Origin: Flavobacterium piscisymbiosum
Lineage (GTDB): Bacteria; Bacteroidota; Bacteroidia; Flavobacteriales; Flavobacteriaceae
DNA: 64,000 nt
Assembly (NCBI RefSeq): GCF_020905295.1
Contig: NZ_JAJJMM010000001.1
Location: forward strand, 4,402,001 to 4,466,000
Direction: 5' to 3'
Shown: positions 27,866 to 36,785 of the stretch, piece by piece
Position numbering within the stretch: position 1 is the stretch's first letter
How the letters are laid out: each line of letters opens with the position of its first letter
Notes under the pieces: model-generated
Told to the model about the DNA's origin: nothing
Database searches by the model: none
The model's input: only the letters and a program-made list of their open reading frames with translations
Made by a program: the position numbers and the translations under genes

Positions 27866-29248
27866 ATGAAAGCAATATATATATATAAGTATTTAATGAT
27901 TTCTTTTATAGCCTTACTTCTGGTGTCTTGTACAAGTACAGAAGTAGATGCTAAATTTGATCAAAATGCTACAGAAAGATTAAGTGCTCGTCAAAAAGAA
28001 TTAAACGACGTTTTACTTTCGTCTGCTGAAGGATGGAAAGCAGTCTATTACACAGATAGTACGCAATTAGGAGGCTGGACACATTTATTTAAATTTCTTC
28101 CAGAAGGAAAAGTAGATATGGCCTCTGATTTTACTTTAGGTACAGATACAGATACCAAAACCTACAGAAGTCAATATGAGATTCAAGCAGGAAGTACCGC
28201 AAGTTTAGTTTTTACAACAGGAAATAGAATTCATCTTTTGTCTGACGCTAATAACTATCCAACGTCGGCTCTTAAAGCAAAAGGGTATTTGGGAGATTTT
28301 CAGTTTTTTTATTATGGACAAAAAAATGGGGATATTATATTTAGAACCAATAGAAATGGGCATTTTCTTCGTTTTGTAAAAGCAACAGCGCAAGACTGGA
28401 CAGATTTACCCAAAAACACTCCAGTCATTGATGGTTTAAGAGGTAATGCAGCAAGTCCGTTGTTTAGAATAATGGAAACTAATGACGGAGTTGCAACACA
28501 TCAGTTTGATTTTGATTATAATCCGAATGCGCGTTTTGGTACGGCAACATCTTTAGATTTGGGTAGTCAAGAGGCTTATGATGTTGCATTTGCATTTACT
28601 CCGACTGGTGTTGTCTCAAAGCTTCCTGTAGTGGTTAAAGGGCAAAAATTAACAAATTTTTTATATGATAGTACTACTGCCAATTTTGTTGCCACAGGAA
28701 CAAATGGGGTTAGCGCAACGATTAAGTTCAGGAATGAACCAACTAGACTAACTGAAGACTACAAATTATTAATGCCACAAAGCGGTAATAATGTATATGC
28801 TTACATCTATAGTATAACAAAAGCTGAATCTGCAAATTCGGCTCTATTTCTATCTTTACTAGCGAGTACTGAAGCTGCTGCTGGTACAGGTTTATTTATT
28901 AATAGAATACAACCATGGTTTAATAATGCTGACGGAACAAGTTATATAGAGTATAGATTCTCTACTGTAGCAAATCCAACTGTTGTAGCAGCTAGAGTTT
29001 ATCATTATTTTACTATAAAGACAGATGCTACAGCTAAAACAGTTACTTTACAACCCGGTGTTTGGAAATCAACTGCGACTGCAGCTTCTCCAGCAATCGC
29101 TGCACCTGCATTTATGAAGGCGTTAGACGATCAATTTATGAATCCTAGTGGGCTTTATTTTGCCAGAACGCAAGTTTCGGGTTATACAGGTTATACATTA
29201 ACAAGTACAACAACCCCTTTTAGATTGGTTTTATACTCATTTCAATAA
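27866..29248 (+). CDS. DUF4302-like surface lipoprotein
   Basis: This 460-residue protein has a lipoprotein signal ending LLLVSC (Cys22). The mature part starts with a short helix (RLSARQKELNDVLLSSAEGWKAVYYTD) followed by beta-rich sequence to the end. It matches the DUF4302 proteins that occur with SusC/SusD and HExxH lipoproteins. The function is unknown; an accessory ligand-binding role at the outer surface is likely from its context. It is the last gene of the locus and is followed by two terminators. Confidence 0.75.
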   Translation: MKAIYIYKYLMISFIALLLVSCTSTEVDAKFDQNATERLSARQKELNDVLLSSAEGWKAVYYTDSTQLGGWTHLFKFLPEGKVDMASDFTLGTDTDTKTYRSQYEIQAGSTASLVFTTGNRIHLLSDANNYPTSALKAKGYLGDFQFFYYGQKNGDIIFRTNRNGHFLRFVKATAQDWTDLPKNTPVIDGLRGNAASPLFRIMETNDGVATHQFDFDYNPNARFGTATSLDLGSQEAYDVAFAFTPTGVVSKLPVVVKGQKLTNFLYDSTTANFVATGTNGVSATIKFRNEPTRLTEDYKLLMPQSGNNVYAYIYSITKAESANSALFLSLLASTEAAAGTGLFINRIQPWFNNADGTSYIEYRFSTVANPTVVAARVYHYFTIKTDATAKTVTLQPGVWKSTATAASPAIAAPAFMKALDDQFMNPSGLYFARTQVSGYTGYTLTSTTTPFRLVLYSFQ

Positions 29249-29264
29249 CATTTAAAAAAATAAG

Positions 29265-29293
29265 AAAGCAGTCCGTTTTGGACTGCTTTTTTA
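29265..29293 (+). terminator. first terminator after the SusCD locus
   Basis: AAAGCAGTCC and GGACTGCTTT form a perfect stem with a short T-rich loop and a T run. Confidence 0.88.
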
Positions 29294-29324
29294 CTATATA
29301 ACTATTAGCATTTATTTTGAATAC

Positions 29325-29357
29325 AAAAGCAACTCATTTTTCGAGTTGCTTTTTTTG
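29325..29357 (+). terminator. second terminator after the SusCD locus
   Basis: AAAGCAACTC and GAGTTGCTTT form a stem followed by seven T residues, about 30 bp after the first terminator. This tightly insulates the downstream peptide genes. Confidence 0.88.
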
Positions 29358-29439
29358 TTTTACTTAATTGAGATAAAATCTTATAAAAATTTTTTTTAAT
29401 AGAAGTTTTTTCGTATTTTTATTCTGAAGATCAGGTGGT

Positions 29440-29447
29440 TATATTTG
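29440..29447 (+). promoter_or_regulatory. -7 promoter element upstream of the tandem peptide genes
   Basis: TATATTTG matches TAnnTTTG and lies 68 bp before the first peptide start, leaving a leader of about 60 nt. No convincing -33 element is seen. Confidence 0.55.
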
Positions 29448-29515
29448 ATTTTCTGTCTGAAACTCAACAGATAAAAAAGGATTGAGATACAAAAACATCA
29501 AACAATTTAAACACT

Positions 29516-29728
29516 ATGTTAAAAACAATTTTAAATTTTTCCGGAGTTAAAATGTTAAGTAAAGAGGAACAAATAAACATCCTAGGAAAAGGAGATTCTT
29601 ATCAAGTTCCCAGATGTGATCGTTATGCACCACCAGGCTCAAATCCTGTTGATTACCCACATTATCCATGTGCTGATCCGCAGCCAGATTGCAGGATTAC
29701 AATTGACGGCACTGTAATTTGCGGTTAA
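29516..29728 (+). CDS. small peptide precursor 1 with double-glycine-like leader
   Basis: The peptide has 70 residues. The leader MLKTILNFSGVKMLSKEEQ is nearly identical to that of the next gene. It is followed by INILGKGDSY, where the cleavage site would be GKG rather than a plain GG. The core is rich in Pro and has four Cys (RCDR, PCAD, DCRI, ICG). This layout is that of peptides exported by C39-type peptidase ABC transporters, or of Bacteroidota natural-product (RiPP) precursors. No exporter or modifying enzyme is in the window. It has its own promoter and is insulated upstream by two terminators. Function unknown. Confidence 0.75.
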   Translation: MLKTILNFSGVKMLSKEEQINILGKGDSYQVPRCDRYAPPGSNPVDYPHYPCADPQPDCRITIDGTVICG

Positions 29729-29790
29729 AACAAAGATTAAAAAATAAAAAAATAATTGAATACATATAAACATTAAACAACCTAATTATT

Positions 29791-30012
29791 ATGTTAAAAA
29801 CAATTTTAAATTTTGAAGGAGTTGAAGTTCTAAGCAGAGAAGAACAAAAGAGTTTAATTGGTGGTAGTTATCGCGGGCCAGATCAGCATATCTGCACAAC
29901 ACCTTGTGCAATGATTATTTCTCCAAATAATCCATGTTTTATAGATGGTTGCGAAACTATTCCTTTTCCGGATACAGACCCATTTGTAGGGCCTATTCAA
30001 ATTGTAGGATAA
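29791..30012 (+). CDS. small peptide precursor 2 with double-glycine leader
   Basis: The peptide has 73 residues. The leader MLKTILNFEGVEVLSREEQ ends SLIGG, a canonical double-glycine processing site. The core after it (about 47 residues) begins SYRGPDQ and carries four Cys (HICT, PCAM, PCFI, GCET) with many Pro and Gly. The first 24 coding bases are identical to those of the preceding gene, and the upstream sequence is similar too, so the pair arose by tandem duplication while the cores diverged. A terminator follows. Bacteriocin, signal or other secreted peptide are all possible. Confidence 0.75.
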   Translation: MLKTILNFEGVEVLSREEQKSLIGGSYRGPDQHICTTPCAMIISPNNPCFIDGCETIPFPDTDPFVGPIQIVG

Positions 30013-30040
30013 AAAATAAAATAAAAAGCATAATAGAATT

Positions 30041-30070
30041 ACCAGTAGAAAATCACTACTGGTTTTTTTG
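30041..30070 (+). terminator. terminator after the peptide genes
   Basis: ACCAGTAG and CTACTGGT form a stem with a 7-base loop, followed by a T run. Confidence 0.85.
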
Positions 30071-30177
30071 TTTTTATTAGAATTATCGATAATTGGTCGT
30101 TATCTCTTAAATTTGAAATTTAAATGAATTGCAAATGTAATTTTTTTAAAAAAAGAATTATCATATATTTGACAAGT

Positions 30178-30262
30178 CATTCATAGCCCTGATAGAAATG
30201 GAAATCCTTTTGTTTTTTTCTTTAAAAAACAAAAGATTGAAATGGATAGCAGGATTAGCTAC
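30178..30262 (-). repeat. dispersed hairpin element, copy A4 (inverted orientation)
   Basis: This reads CATAGCCCTGATAGAAATGG, then a CTTTTG..CAAAAG core, then GATAGCAGGATTAGCTA. It lies directly upstream of fabG, the only copy not between convergent genes. Confidence 0.75.
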
Positions 30263-30289
30263 AAATAAATATTAAAATTAATTTTGAAT

Positions 30290-31036
30290 ATGAAATTACT
30301 AGAAGGAAAAGTTGCCATTATTACAGGTGCTAGCCGTGGAATTGGAAGAGGAATTGCCGAAGTTTTCGCTAAACATGGTGCAAATGTTGCATTTACATAC
30401 AGCTCGTCTGTAGAGTCTGCACAGGCTTTAGAGGCTGAGTTAAATGGTTTAGGAATTAAAGCAAAAGGATACCAATCGAATGCAGCCGATTTTAATGAAG
30501 CGCAAACTTTTGTTGATGCTGTTTTAGCTGATTTTGGAACAGTAGATATCTTAATAAACAACGCCGGAATTACAAAAGATAATTTGTTGATGCGTATGTC
30601 TGAAGCTGATTTTGATCAGGTTATAGATGTAAACCTGAAGTCAGTATTTAATATGACAAAAGCAATTCAGAAAACTTTTCTAAAACAACGTGCTGGTTCT
30701 ATAATCAATATTAGTTCTGTAGTAGGAGTTTCAGGAAATGCAGGACAAACAAATTACGCAGCTTCTAAAGCAGGTGCAATTGGTTTTACAAAATCTGTTG
30801 CATTAGAGTTAGGGTCTCGTAATATTCGTTGCAATGCAATTGCTCCGGGATTTATTGAAACCGAAATGACAGCAAAATTAAGCGAAGATGTAGTAAAAGG
30901 ATGGAGAGAAGGAATTCCGTTAAAACGTGGCGGAACTGCTGAGGACGTTGCAAATGCTTGTCTTTTCCTTGCTTCTGATATGAGTGCTTACGTTACCGGG
31001 CAAGTACTTAATGTTTGCGGAGGAATGTTAACCTAA
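30290..31036 (+). CDS. fabG: 3-oxoacyl-ACP reductase FabG
   Basis: This 248-residue short-chain dehydrogenase uses NADPH to reduce 3-oxoacyl-ACP in fatty-acid elongation. The nucleotide motif is TGASRGIGRGIAE near residue 13. NNAGITKDNLLMRM and the Ser-Tyr-Lys triad (SSVVGVSGNAGQTNYAASKAG) are typical of FabG. The end reads GQVLNVCGGMLT. The frame extends two codons upstream to a TTG, but the ATG giving MKLLEGKVA fits the family. It is probably expressed alone or with the vWA gene 67 bp downstream. Confidence 0.93.
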   Translation: MKLLEGKVAIITGASRGIGRGIAEVFAKHGANVAFTYSSSVESAQALEAELNGLGIKAKGYQSNAADFNEAQTFVDAVLADFGTVDILINNAGITKDNLLMRMSEADFDQVIDVNLKSVFNMTKAIQKTFLKQRAGSIINISSVVGVSGNAGQTNYAASKAGAIGFTKSVALELGSRNIRCNAIAPGFIETEMTAKLSEDVVKGWREGIPLKRGGTAEDVANACLFLASDMSAYVTGQVLNVCGGMLT

Positions 31037-31103
31037 GAATAAATCCCAGTTTAAGTTTTCAGTAGCACTGATTACTGAAAACTGTCACTGAAAACTATAA
31101 AAT

Positions 31104-33131
31104 ATGACTACAAACACGATTCTATTATTATTACTTTCTTTAGTAATAGCGGGTGGGTTATCGTATTTTCAATATTTTTTTAAAGCCAAAAACAAATCCA
31201 GTGTGGTTTTGTTTTTGGCTTTTTTACGTTTTTTAGCCATTTTTGGGTTATTGATTTTGCTAATAAACCCAATAGTAACTAAAAATTCGCTTCAAATAAC
31301 CAAAACCCCTTTAGCGATTGCAGTCGATAATTCGAGCTCGATTTCCGTTTTAAAATCTGATAAAAAAGCTGAAGAACTTTATCAAAAAATAATTTCGAAT
31401 CCAGCTCTTAAAGAAAAGTTCGAAATTCAGTCCTATCAGTTTGATGCTGATTTCAAGCCTTCGGACAAATTTGATTTTAAAGGAAAACAAACCAATCTTG
31501 ACGAAGTCGCGAAGAATCTTAAAAGCATTAATAAAAATCTGATCTTCCCAACGGTTATTATTACCGACGGAAATCAAACTACAGGAAACGATTATGTATA
31601 TCGTTTTGATCCTGTTAATAAAGTTTATCCTTTGGTTGTGGGAGATACAACTACGTTTCTTGATCTTAAAATCAATCAGCTTAACGTAAACAAATACGCT
31701 TTTCATAAAAATAAATTTCCTGTAGAAGTTTTTCTGCAATATTCAGGAGATAAAAATGCAAATGCCGATTTTACAATTTCGCAGGGAAATACTGTTGTAG
31801 CCAAAGAGAAAGTTTCTTTTTCGGCATCAAAAAAAACAGCCACTTTAAACTTGCTTTTGCCTGCCGACAAAGTAGGATTGCAAATTTTTAAAGCAAGTAT
31901 TTCATCAGGTTCAAAAGAAAAAAACAGTTACAATAATACCAAGAATTTTGCCGTTGAAGTTATCGATCAAAAGTCAACTATTGCAATCGTTTCGGCTATA
32001 AATCATCCCGATATTGCGGCATTGAAACGATCGATAGAAGTTAATGCACAACGTAAAGTAATATTGGTTAAACCAAATGATATTAATCAGTTACAAGAAG
32101 TTTCGGTTTTAGTTTTATATCAGCCAACATCGGCTTTTAAAGCTATTTTTGATAATAACAAATTAGCTGGAACAAATACCTTTATCATTACCGGAAACAA
32201 CACCGATTTTAATTTTCTAAACCAACAACAAAATAGTCTGGTGTTTAAAATGAGCGGACAAAGAGAAGATTATTTATCAGAGTTTCAATCGCAGTTTAAT
32301 CTTTTTGCAATAGAAAATATTGGTTTTGAAAATTTTCCTCCGCTGCAAAATTTATTCGGAACTATTACAACAAACGGAAATGTATCTGTTTTACTTTCAT
32401 CCAAAATAAGAAACGTTGCTACAAATGCGCCTTTATTGGCTTTCGCCGAAAACCAAGGCAAGAGAACTGCTTTTCTTTTAGGAGAAAATAGCTGGAAATG
32501 GCGTTTGCAAAGTCATATCGACAATCAGTCGTTTGAGAAATATGATGTTTTTATAGACAAAATCATTCAGTATCTTGCTTCGACAACCTCAAGAAAATCA
32601 CTAGTAGTAACGCACGAAAGCTTTTATAATTCAGGAGAAGCAATTGTAATTAATGCACAATACTTCAATAAAAATTACGAGTTCGACGAAAAAGCCAATC
32701 TTACCATTACAGTTACAAATACCGAAACGAAGCAGGCTAAAAACTACGATCTATTAAAAGGAAATAATTCATTCTCAGTAAACTTAGACGGATTAGCGAC
32801 AGGAAAATATAATTTTACAGTAAAAGAATTAAATACAAATACGTCTTATTCAGGTCATTTTGAAATTTTGGATTTTGATATCGAAAAGCAATTTGTAAAT
32901 CCAGATGTTGTGAAACTAAAGCAATTAGCCCTGCAAACCAACGGAAAAGCTTTCTTCGAAGATCAGGCCGATGATTTGATTGAACAACTTTTAGAAAACA
33001 AAGATTACAAATCAATAGAGAAAAATGTCTCCACCAAAACACCTTTAATTGATTGGGTTTGGTTGCTGATTTTGATTGCTATTGTATTAACTACAGAATG
33101 GTTTATTAGAAAATACAATGGATTGTTGTAA
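31104..33131 (+). CDS. membrane protein with vWA-like domain
   Basis: This 675-residue protein has two N-terminal membrane helices (about 4-24 and 34-58). A vWA-like domain begins TPLAIAVDNSSSISVLKS, with a DxSxS metal-ion motif, and continues with VIITDGNQTTGNDYVY. A long beta-rich periplasmic region follows. A C-terminal helix (about 650-668, WVWLLILIAIVLTTEWF) closes the protein. It resembles Bacteroidota proteins related to BatA/BatB but lacks their exact layout. A scaffold or chaperone role in the envelope is possible. I cannot give a specific function. Confidence 0.7.
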   Translation: MTTNTILLLLLSLVIAGGLSYFQYFFKAKNKSSVVLFLAFLRFLAIFGLLILLINPIVTKNSLQITKTPLAIAVDNSSSISVLKSDKKAEELYQKIISNPALKEKFEIQSYQFDADFKPSDKFDFKGKQTNLDEVAKNLKSINKNLIFPTVIITDGNQTTGNDYVYRFDPVNKVYPLVVGDTTTFLDLKINQLNVNKYAFHKNKFPVEVFLQYSGDKNANADFTISQGNTVVAKEKVSFSASKKTATLNLLLPADKVGLQIFKASISSGSKEKNSYNNTKNFAVEVIDQKSTIAIVSAINHPDIAALKRSIEVNAQRKVILVKPNDINQLQEVSVLVLYQPTSAFKAIFDNNKLAGTNTFIITGNNTDFNFLNQQQNSLVFKMSGQREDYLSEFQSQFNLFAIENIGFENFPPLQNLFGTITTNGNVSVLLSSKIRNVATNAPLLAFAENQGKRTAFLLGENSWKWRLQSHIDNQSFEKYDVFIDKIIQYLASTTSRKSLVVTHESFYNSGEAIVINAQYFNKNYEFDEKANLTITVTNTETKQAKNYDLLKGNNSFSVNLDGLATGKYNFTVKELNTNTSYSGHFEILDFDIEKQFVNPDVVKLKQLALQTNGKAFFEDQADDLIEQLLENKDYKSIEKNVSTKTPLIDWVWLLILIAIVLTTEWFIRKYNGLL

Positions 33132-33197
33132 TCGAAATATAATCTAATTCCTTCTAGCCTTTTGTAATCTTGTGGTTATGAATTAAAAGTCCAAATT

Positions 33198-34031
33198 ATG
33201 AAAGTTAAATTCTTGTTTATTGTAGCAATTTCGATAGTGTTTTTTTGTTTTTTTTCATTTTCAAAGACAAATAATACTAACAAAAGCAATCTTTGGGGAA
33301 ACACGATTCAGCAACGTTTCCAACTACCTCAGGGATATGTGAGAGAAGAGGAATCTAAAGGTTCGTTTGCATTTTTTTTGCGAAATATTCCATTAAAACC
33401 TTTAGGTTCAGATGTTTTGTATTTTGATGGAACTATAAAATCAAATCGAAACGTTTATGAAGCAGTTGTGGATTTACCCATTGGGAAACAGGATTTGCAT
33501 CAATGTGCTGATGCCGTGATGCGTTTGCGAGCGGATTATTTTTATAGCCAAAAACAGTACGATAAAATACATTTTAATTTCACAAATGGTTTTCGTGTTG
33601 ATTTTAGCAAATGGGTCGAAGGTTACAGAATTGCAATTAAAGGCAACAAAACCAGTTGGGTTAAAACTTCAAAACCATCTGACAGTTATCAAACCTATTG
33701 GAAATATTTAGAGACGGTTTTTATGTACGCAGGAACTGCTTCTTTAGAAAAAGAACTGAAATCAATTAATGCTTTAGACATAAAAATTGGAGATGTTTTT
33801 ATAAAAGGAGGCTTTCCAGGTCACGCTGTTATTGTTGTTGATGTAGCTGTGAATCCAAAAAACAACCAAAAAATTATGCTTTTAGCACAAAGCTATATGC
33901 CAGCACAGGAAATTCAAATATTGAAAAATCCAAATAATAGTTCGTTGAGTCCTTGGTACGCTGTCGATTTCGGAACCTCTCTCAAAACACCCGAATGGAC
34001 TTTTAGTTCTTCACAATTAAAACGTTTTTAA
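33198..34031 (+). CDS. DUF4846-like secreted protein
   Basis: This 277-residue protein has an N-terminal hydrophobic signal (FLFIVAISIVFFCFFSFS). The sequence ..RFQLPQGYVREEESKGSFA, DLPIGKQDLHQCADAVMRLR and GDVFIKGGFPGHAVIVVDVA matches the DUF4846 pattern. The conserved Cys-Ala-Asp and the GHAVIVVD segment with His recall a papain/NlpC-like fold, but this is not proven. Its stop is immediately followed by the M15 peptidase start, so the two are coexpressed and may both act on cell-wall material. Confidence 0.75.
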   Translation: MKVKFLFIVAISIVFFCFFSFSKTNNTNKSNLWGNTIQQRFQLPQGYVREEESKGSFAFFLRNIPLKPLGSDVLYFDGTIKSNRNVYEAVVDLPIGKQDLHQCADAVMRLRADYFYSQKQYDKIHFNFTNGFRVDFSKWVEGYRIAIKGNKTSWVKTSKPSDSYQTYWKYLETVFMYAGTASLEKELKSINALDIKIGDVFIKGGFPGHAVIVVDVAVNPKNNQKIMLLAQSYMPAQEIQILKNPNNSSLSPWYAVDFGTSLKTPEWTFSSSQLKRF

Positions 34032-34778
34032 ATGAAACGATTCCTTTTTTTATTCCTTATATTTCAAAATGTTTTTTCTCAAGAAATTCCATTGAATATT
34101 CAAAAATTAATGAAAGCATACCCGGATCAAGTTGTTGGTTTTAAGGATAATAAAATTATTTTTAGTGATAAATCAAATTTGATTTATGATGATTTTAAAA
34201 ATAAAACGAATCAAGAATTGTTAGAAAATCCAGATATTGAGGATCAATTTAGGTTTGTTTATAACAAAGCAAATAAGAATTTAATTCCAAAGGATGATGC
34301 AGGAAGAATTCGAAATGAAGCTTTTTTTAAGAAAATTTACGGAAATTCAAAATCAGAAGTTGAATCAAAAATGACTGAAATTATTTGGTGCCCAAAATTA
34401 GTCAATCAAAAAATAAAAGTAACAACCGTAAATGGAATTGATAAAATTGTAAAAAAACTCTCGGCAGAATTAGATAATAATCCAGAATTTAAAAAATATA
34501 TTAATGATATTGGAGGTACATTTAGTTGGAGAAAAATTTCAGGAACAAACCGATTGAGTATGCATAGTTATGGAATGACTATAGATATTAATGTCAAAAA
34601 TTCCAATTATTGGCAATGGGATTGTAAATGTAAAAATGAAGAATCTAATCTTTCATATAGAAATCAAATTCCCCTGAAGCTAGTTTCAATTTTTGAAAAA
34701 TACGGCTTTATTTGGGGAGGAAATTGGAAACATTATGACACAATGCATTTTGAGTATCGACCTGAACTTTTTTTATAA
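34032..34778 (+). CDS. M15-family metallopeptidase (probable D-Ala carboxypeptidase)
   Basis: This 248-residue secreted protein has a short signal peptide (FLFLFLIFQNVFSQ). The zinc site is SMHSYGMTIDINV near residue 175, an HxxxxxxD motif, and the third ligand is in HFEYRPEL near the end. GFIWGGNWKHYDTMH is typical of VanY-like carboxypeptidases that trim peptidoglycan stems. It is directly coupled to the DUF4846 gene. Substrate specificity is inferred from family only. Confidence 0.85.
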   Translation: MKRFLFLFLIFQNVFSQEIPLNIQKLMKAYPDQVVGFKDNKIIFSDKSNLIYDDFKNKTNQELLENPDIEDQFRFVYNKANKNLIPKDDAGRIRNEAFFKKIYGNSKSEVESKMTEIIWCPKLVNQKIKVTTVNGIDKIVKKLSAELDNNPEFKKYINDIGGTFSWRKISGTNRLSMHSYGMTIDINVKNSNYWQWDCKCKNEESNLSYRNQIPLKLVSIFEKYGFIWGGNWKHYDTMHFEYRPELFL

Positions 34779-34839
34779 ATTATTTTATTCCAAGAAATAT
34801 TGTGCAGGAAAGTGGATTACGAATTAAAAATTTATGATT

Positions 34840-35736
34840 ATGGATTTTAGGCTAAAAGTATTTTCTGCTGTTGCAAATAGGCTGAGCTTTACTAAAGCGG
34901 CTACGGAACTATATATTTCGCAGCCAGCGGTTTCTAAACACATTCAGGAACTTGAAGAAACCTATAAAACCAAACTTTTCGAACGCAATGGCTCTAAAAT
35001 CGCCTTAACTCCAGCCGGAGAAATTCTGCTAAAACATACCAAAAACATCTTCGAAATCTATCGCGAAATCGACTTTGATATGAGTTCATTTATCAACGAA
35101 CGTCAGGGATTATTAAGGTTAGGAGCAAGTACAACAATTTCGCAATATATTATTTCTCCAGTTTTAGCACGTTTTCATCAAAAACAGCAAGAAATCAAAG
35201 TCAATTTGTTGAACGGAAATACAGAACAAATCGAAAATGCATTAATCAATAAAGAAATCGAAATAGGAATTGTCGAAGGACAATCAAAAAATCAATCCAT
35301 AAAATATATTCCGTTTTTAAAAGACGAATTGGTTTTAGTTTGCAATACCGAAAATCCTTTGGTAAAACAAAACGAAATCTCCCTTGAAGATTTAAAAGCA
35401 ATGAAATTCATAACACGAGAACGTGGTTCAGGAACACTTGAAGTTATTGAATTTGCTTTAAAACAAGTTGATGTGAAAATTACCGATTTGCAAATCGAAA
35501 TGCGATTAGGATCTACAGAAAGCATAAAATCGTATTTGCTAAACTCAGATTGTTTTGCCTTTATGTCAATACACGCGGTAGATAAAGAGCTTAAAAATAA
35601 TGAGTTGATTGTTTTAGATGTAGAGAACTTATCAATAGAAAGGTATTTTTATATCATCACTTTATTAGGTAAGCCTGATTCTTTATCAGAGCTGTTCATT
35701 CAAAATATTGCCACTTATTATAACTTAGGGTTATAG
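34840..35736 (+). CDS. LysR-family transcriptional regulator
   Basis: About 298 residues. The N-terminal winged helix-turn-helix reads FTKAATELYISQPAVSKHIQELEETYKTKLFER (about 14-50). The C-terminal periplasmic-binding-like effector domain (about 88-295) includes LRLGASTTISQYIISPVLARF. It precedes a YeiH-type transporter in the same direction, a pairing seen for the YeiE-type regulator and the yeiH transporter. Regulation of that transporter by a sulfur compound is therefore plausible. I take the second ATG (MDFRLKVF); an ATG two codons earlier is possible. Confidence 0.88.
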   Translation: MDFRLKVFSAVANRLSFTKAATELYISQPAVSKHIQELEETYKTKLFERNGSKIALTPAGEILLKHTKNIFEIYREIDFDMSSFINERQGLLRLGASTTISQYIISPVLARFHQKQQEIKVNLLNGNTEQIENALINKEIEIGIVEGQSKNQSIKYIPFLKDELVLVCNTENPLVKQNEISLEDLKAMKFITRERGSGTLEVIEFALKQVDVKITDLQIEMRLGSTESIKSYLLNSDCFAFMSIHAVDKELKNNELIVLDVENLSIERYFYIITLLGKPDSLSELFIQNIATYYNLGL

Positions 35737-35809
35737 ACGATTGCAATTTACGATTGGTGATTACCGTATAAAGGGCAGACCTTTGTAAGGAAATATCAAA
35801 TTCCTTATT

Positions 35810-36775
35810 TTGAAAACGAAACAACATACCGCATCACATTTATTCGAAATTAATCTTTATCTGCAACAAGCGATTTTTGCCTTAATAATTGTATTGTGTT
35901 TATTTTCGATTATTTCTCCGCCAATCGCCTTATTGTTAGGTGTTGTTATGGTAAATGTTTTCGGGAATCCATTTGTAGCATTCAACCACATTGCGATTAC
36001 ATATTTATTACAATTCTCAGTAATTGGTTTAGGCTTCGGAATGAACGCCACAGCAGCAATTTCAGCCGGAAAAGAAGGTTTTTTGCTTACAATATTCTCA
36101 ATTTTCAGTACATTGATAATAGGAACATTTTTAGGAAAATGGCTTAAAACCGATAAAAAAACATCGCATTTAATCTCGTGCGGAACAGCCATTTGTGGCG
36201 GAAGTGCTATTGCAGCGATTTCTCCCGTAATCAAATCAAACGAAAATCAGACCTCAATAGCTTTGGGAGTTATTTTTATTCTCAATTCAATCGCATTATT
36301 TGTTTTCCCGTTTATTGGGCATCAGCTCGATTTGTCTCAAAAAGAATTTGGTTTATGGTGTGCCATTGCCATTCACGACACGAGTTCAGTTGTAGGCGCG
36401 GCCAATAAATATGGAGCCGAAGCCTTGCAAATTGCCACAACCGTAAAACTGGCAAGAGCATTATGGATCATTCCAATTTCGCTTTTAACAGCTTTTATTT
36501 TTAAAAATAAATCTCAAAAAATTAAGATTCCGTATTTTATTGGTCTGTTTATTTTAGCCATGCTTTTTAATTCTTATGTACCGCAAACTGCTGTTATTGC
36601 GCCATATATTGTTAATATCGCCAAAATTGGTTTAACAATCACTTTGTTTTTAATAGGAGCAACTTTAAATATAAATACCTTAAAAGCAGTAGGAGTAAAG
36701 CCTTTACTTCAGGGAGTTTTCCTTTGGATATTTATTGCAGGTTTAGGTTTGGCATCGATTTTATATCTGAACTAA
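35810..36775 (+). CDS. YeiH-family putative sulfate/anion exporter
   Basis: This 321-residue inner-membrane protein has about nine to ten hydrophobic helices, starting FALIIVLCLFSIISPPIALLLGVV. Family marks are FGMNATAAISAGKEG, SCGTAICGGSAIAAISPVI and CAIAIHDTSSVVGAANKYG. YeiH (UPF0324) proteins are predicted to export sulfate or related anions, though the substrate is not firmly known. The start must be the TTG at 35,810 because no ATG precedes the first helix. It follows the LysR gene by 73 bp. Confidence 0.85.
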   Translation: MKTKQHTASHLFEINLYLQQAIFALIIVLCLFSIISPPIALLLGVVMVNVFGNPFVAFNHIAITYLLQFSVIGLGFGMNATAAISAGKEGFLLTIFSIFSTLIIGTFLGKWLKTDKKTSHLISCGTAICGGSAIAAISPVIKSNENQTSIALGVIFILNSIALFVFPFIGHQLDLSQKEFGLWCAIAIHDTSSVVGAANKYGAEALQIATTVKLARALWIIPISLLTAFIFKNKSQKIKIPYFIGLFILAMLFNSYVPQTAVIAPYIVNIAKIGLTITLFLIGATLNINTLKAVGVKPLLQGVFLWIFIAGLGLASILYLN

Positions 36776-36785
36776 ATAATAAAAT

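Noticed and set aside
19682..29248. Polysaccharide utilisation locus
   Set aside because: The SusCD pair is present, but no glycoside hydrolase, lyase or sulfatase is in or next to the locus, and a zinc metallohydrolase takes that place.
35857..36234. 125-codon open frame antisense to the YeiH gene
   Set aside because: A mirror of hydrophobic codons on the opposite strand; the plus-strand frame has all family motifs.
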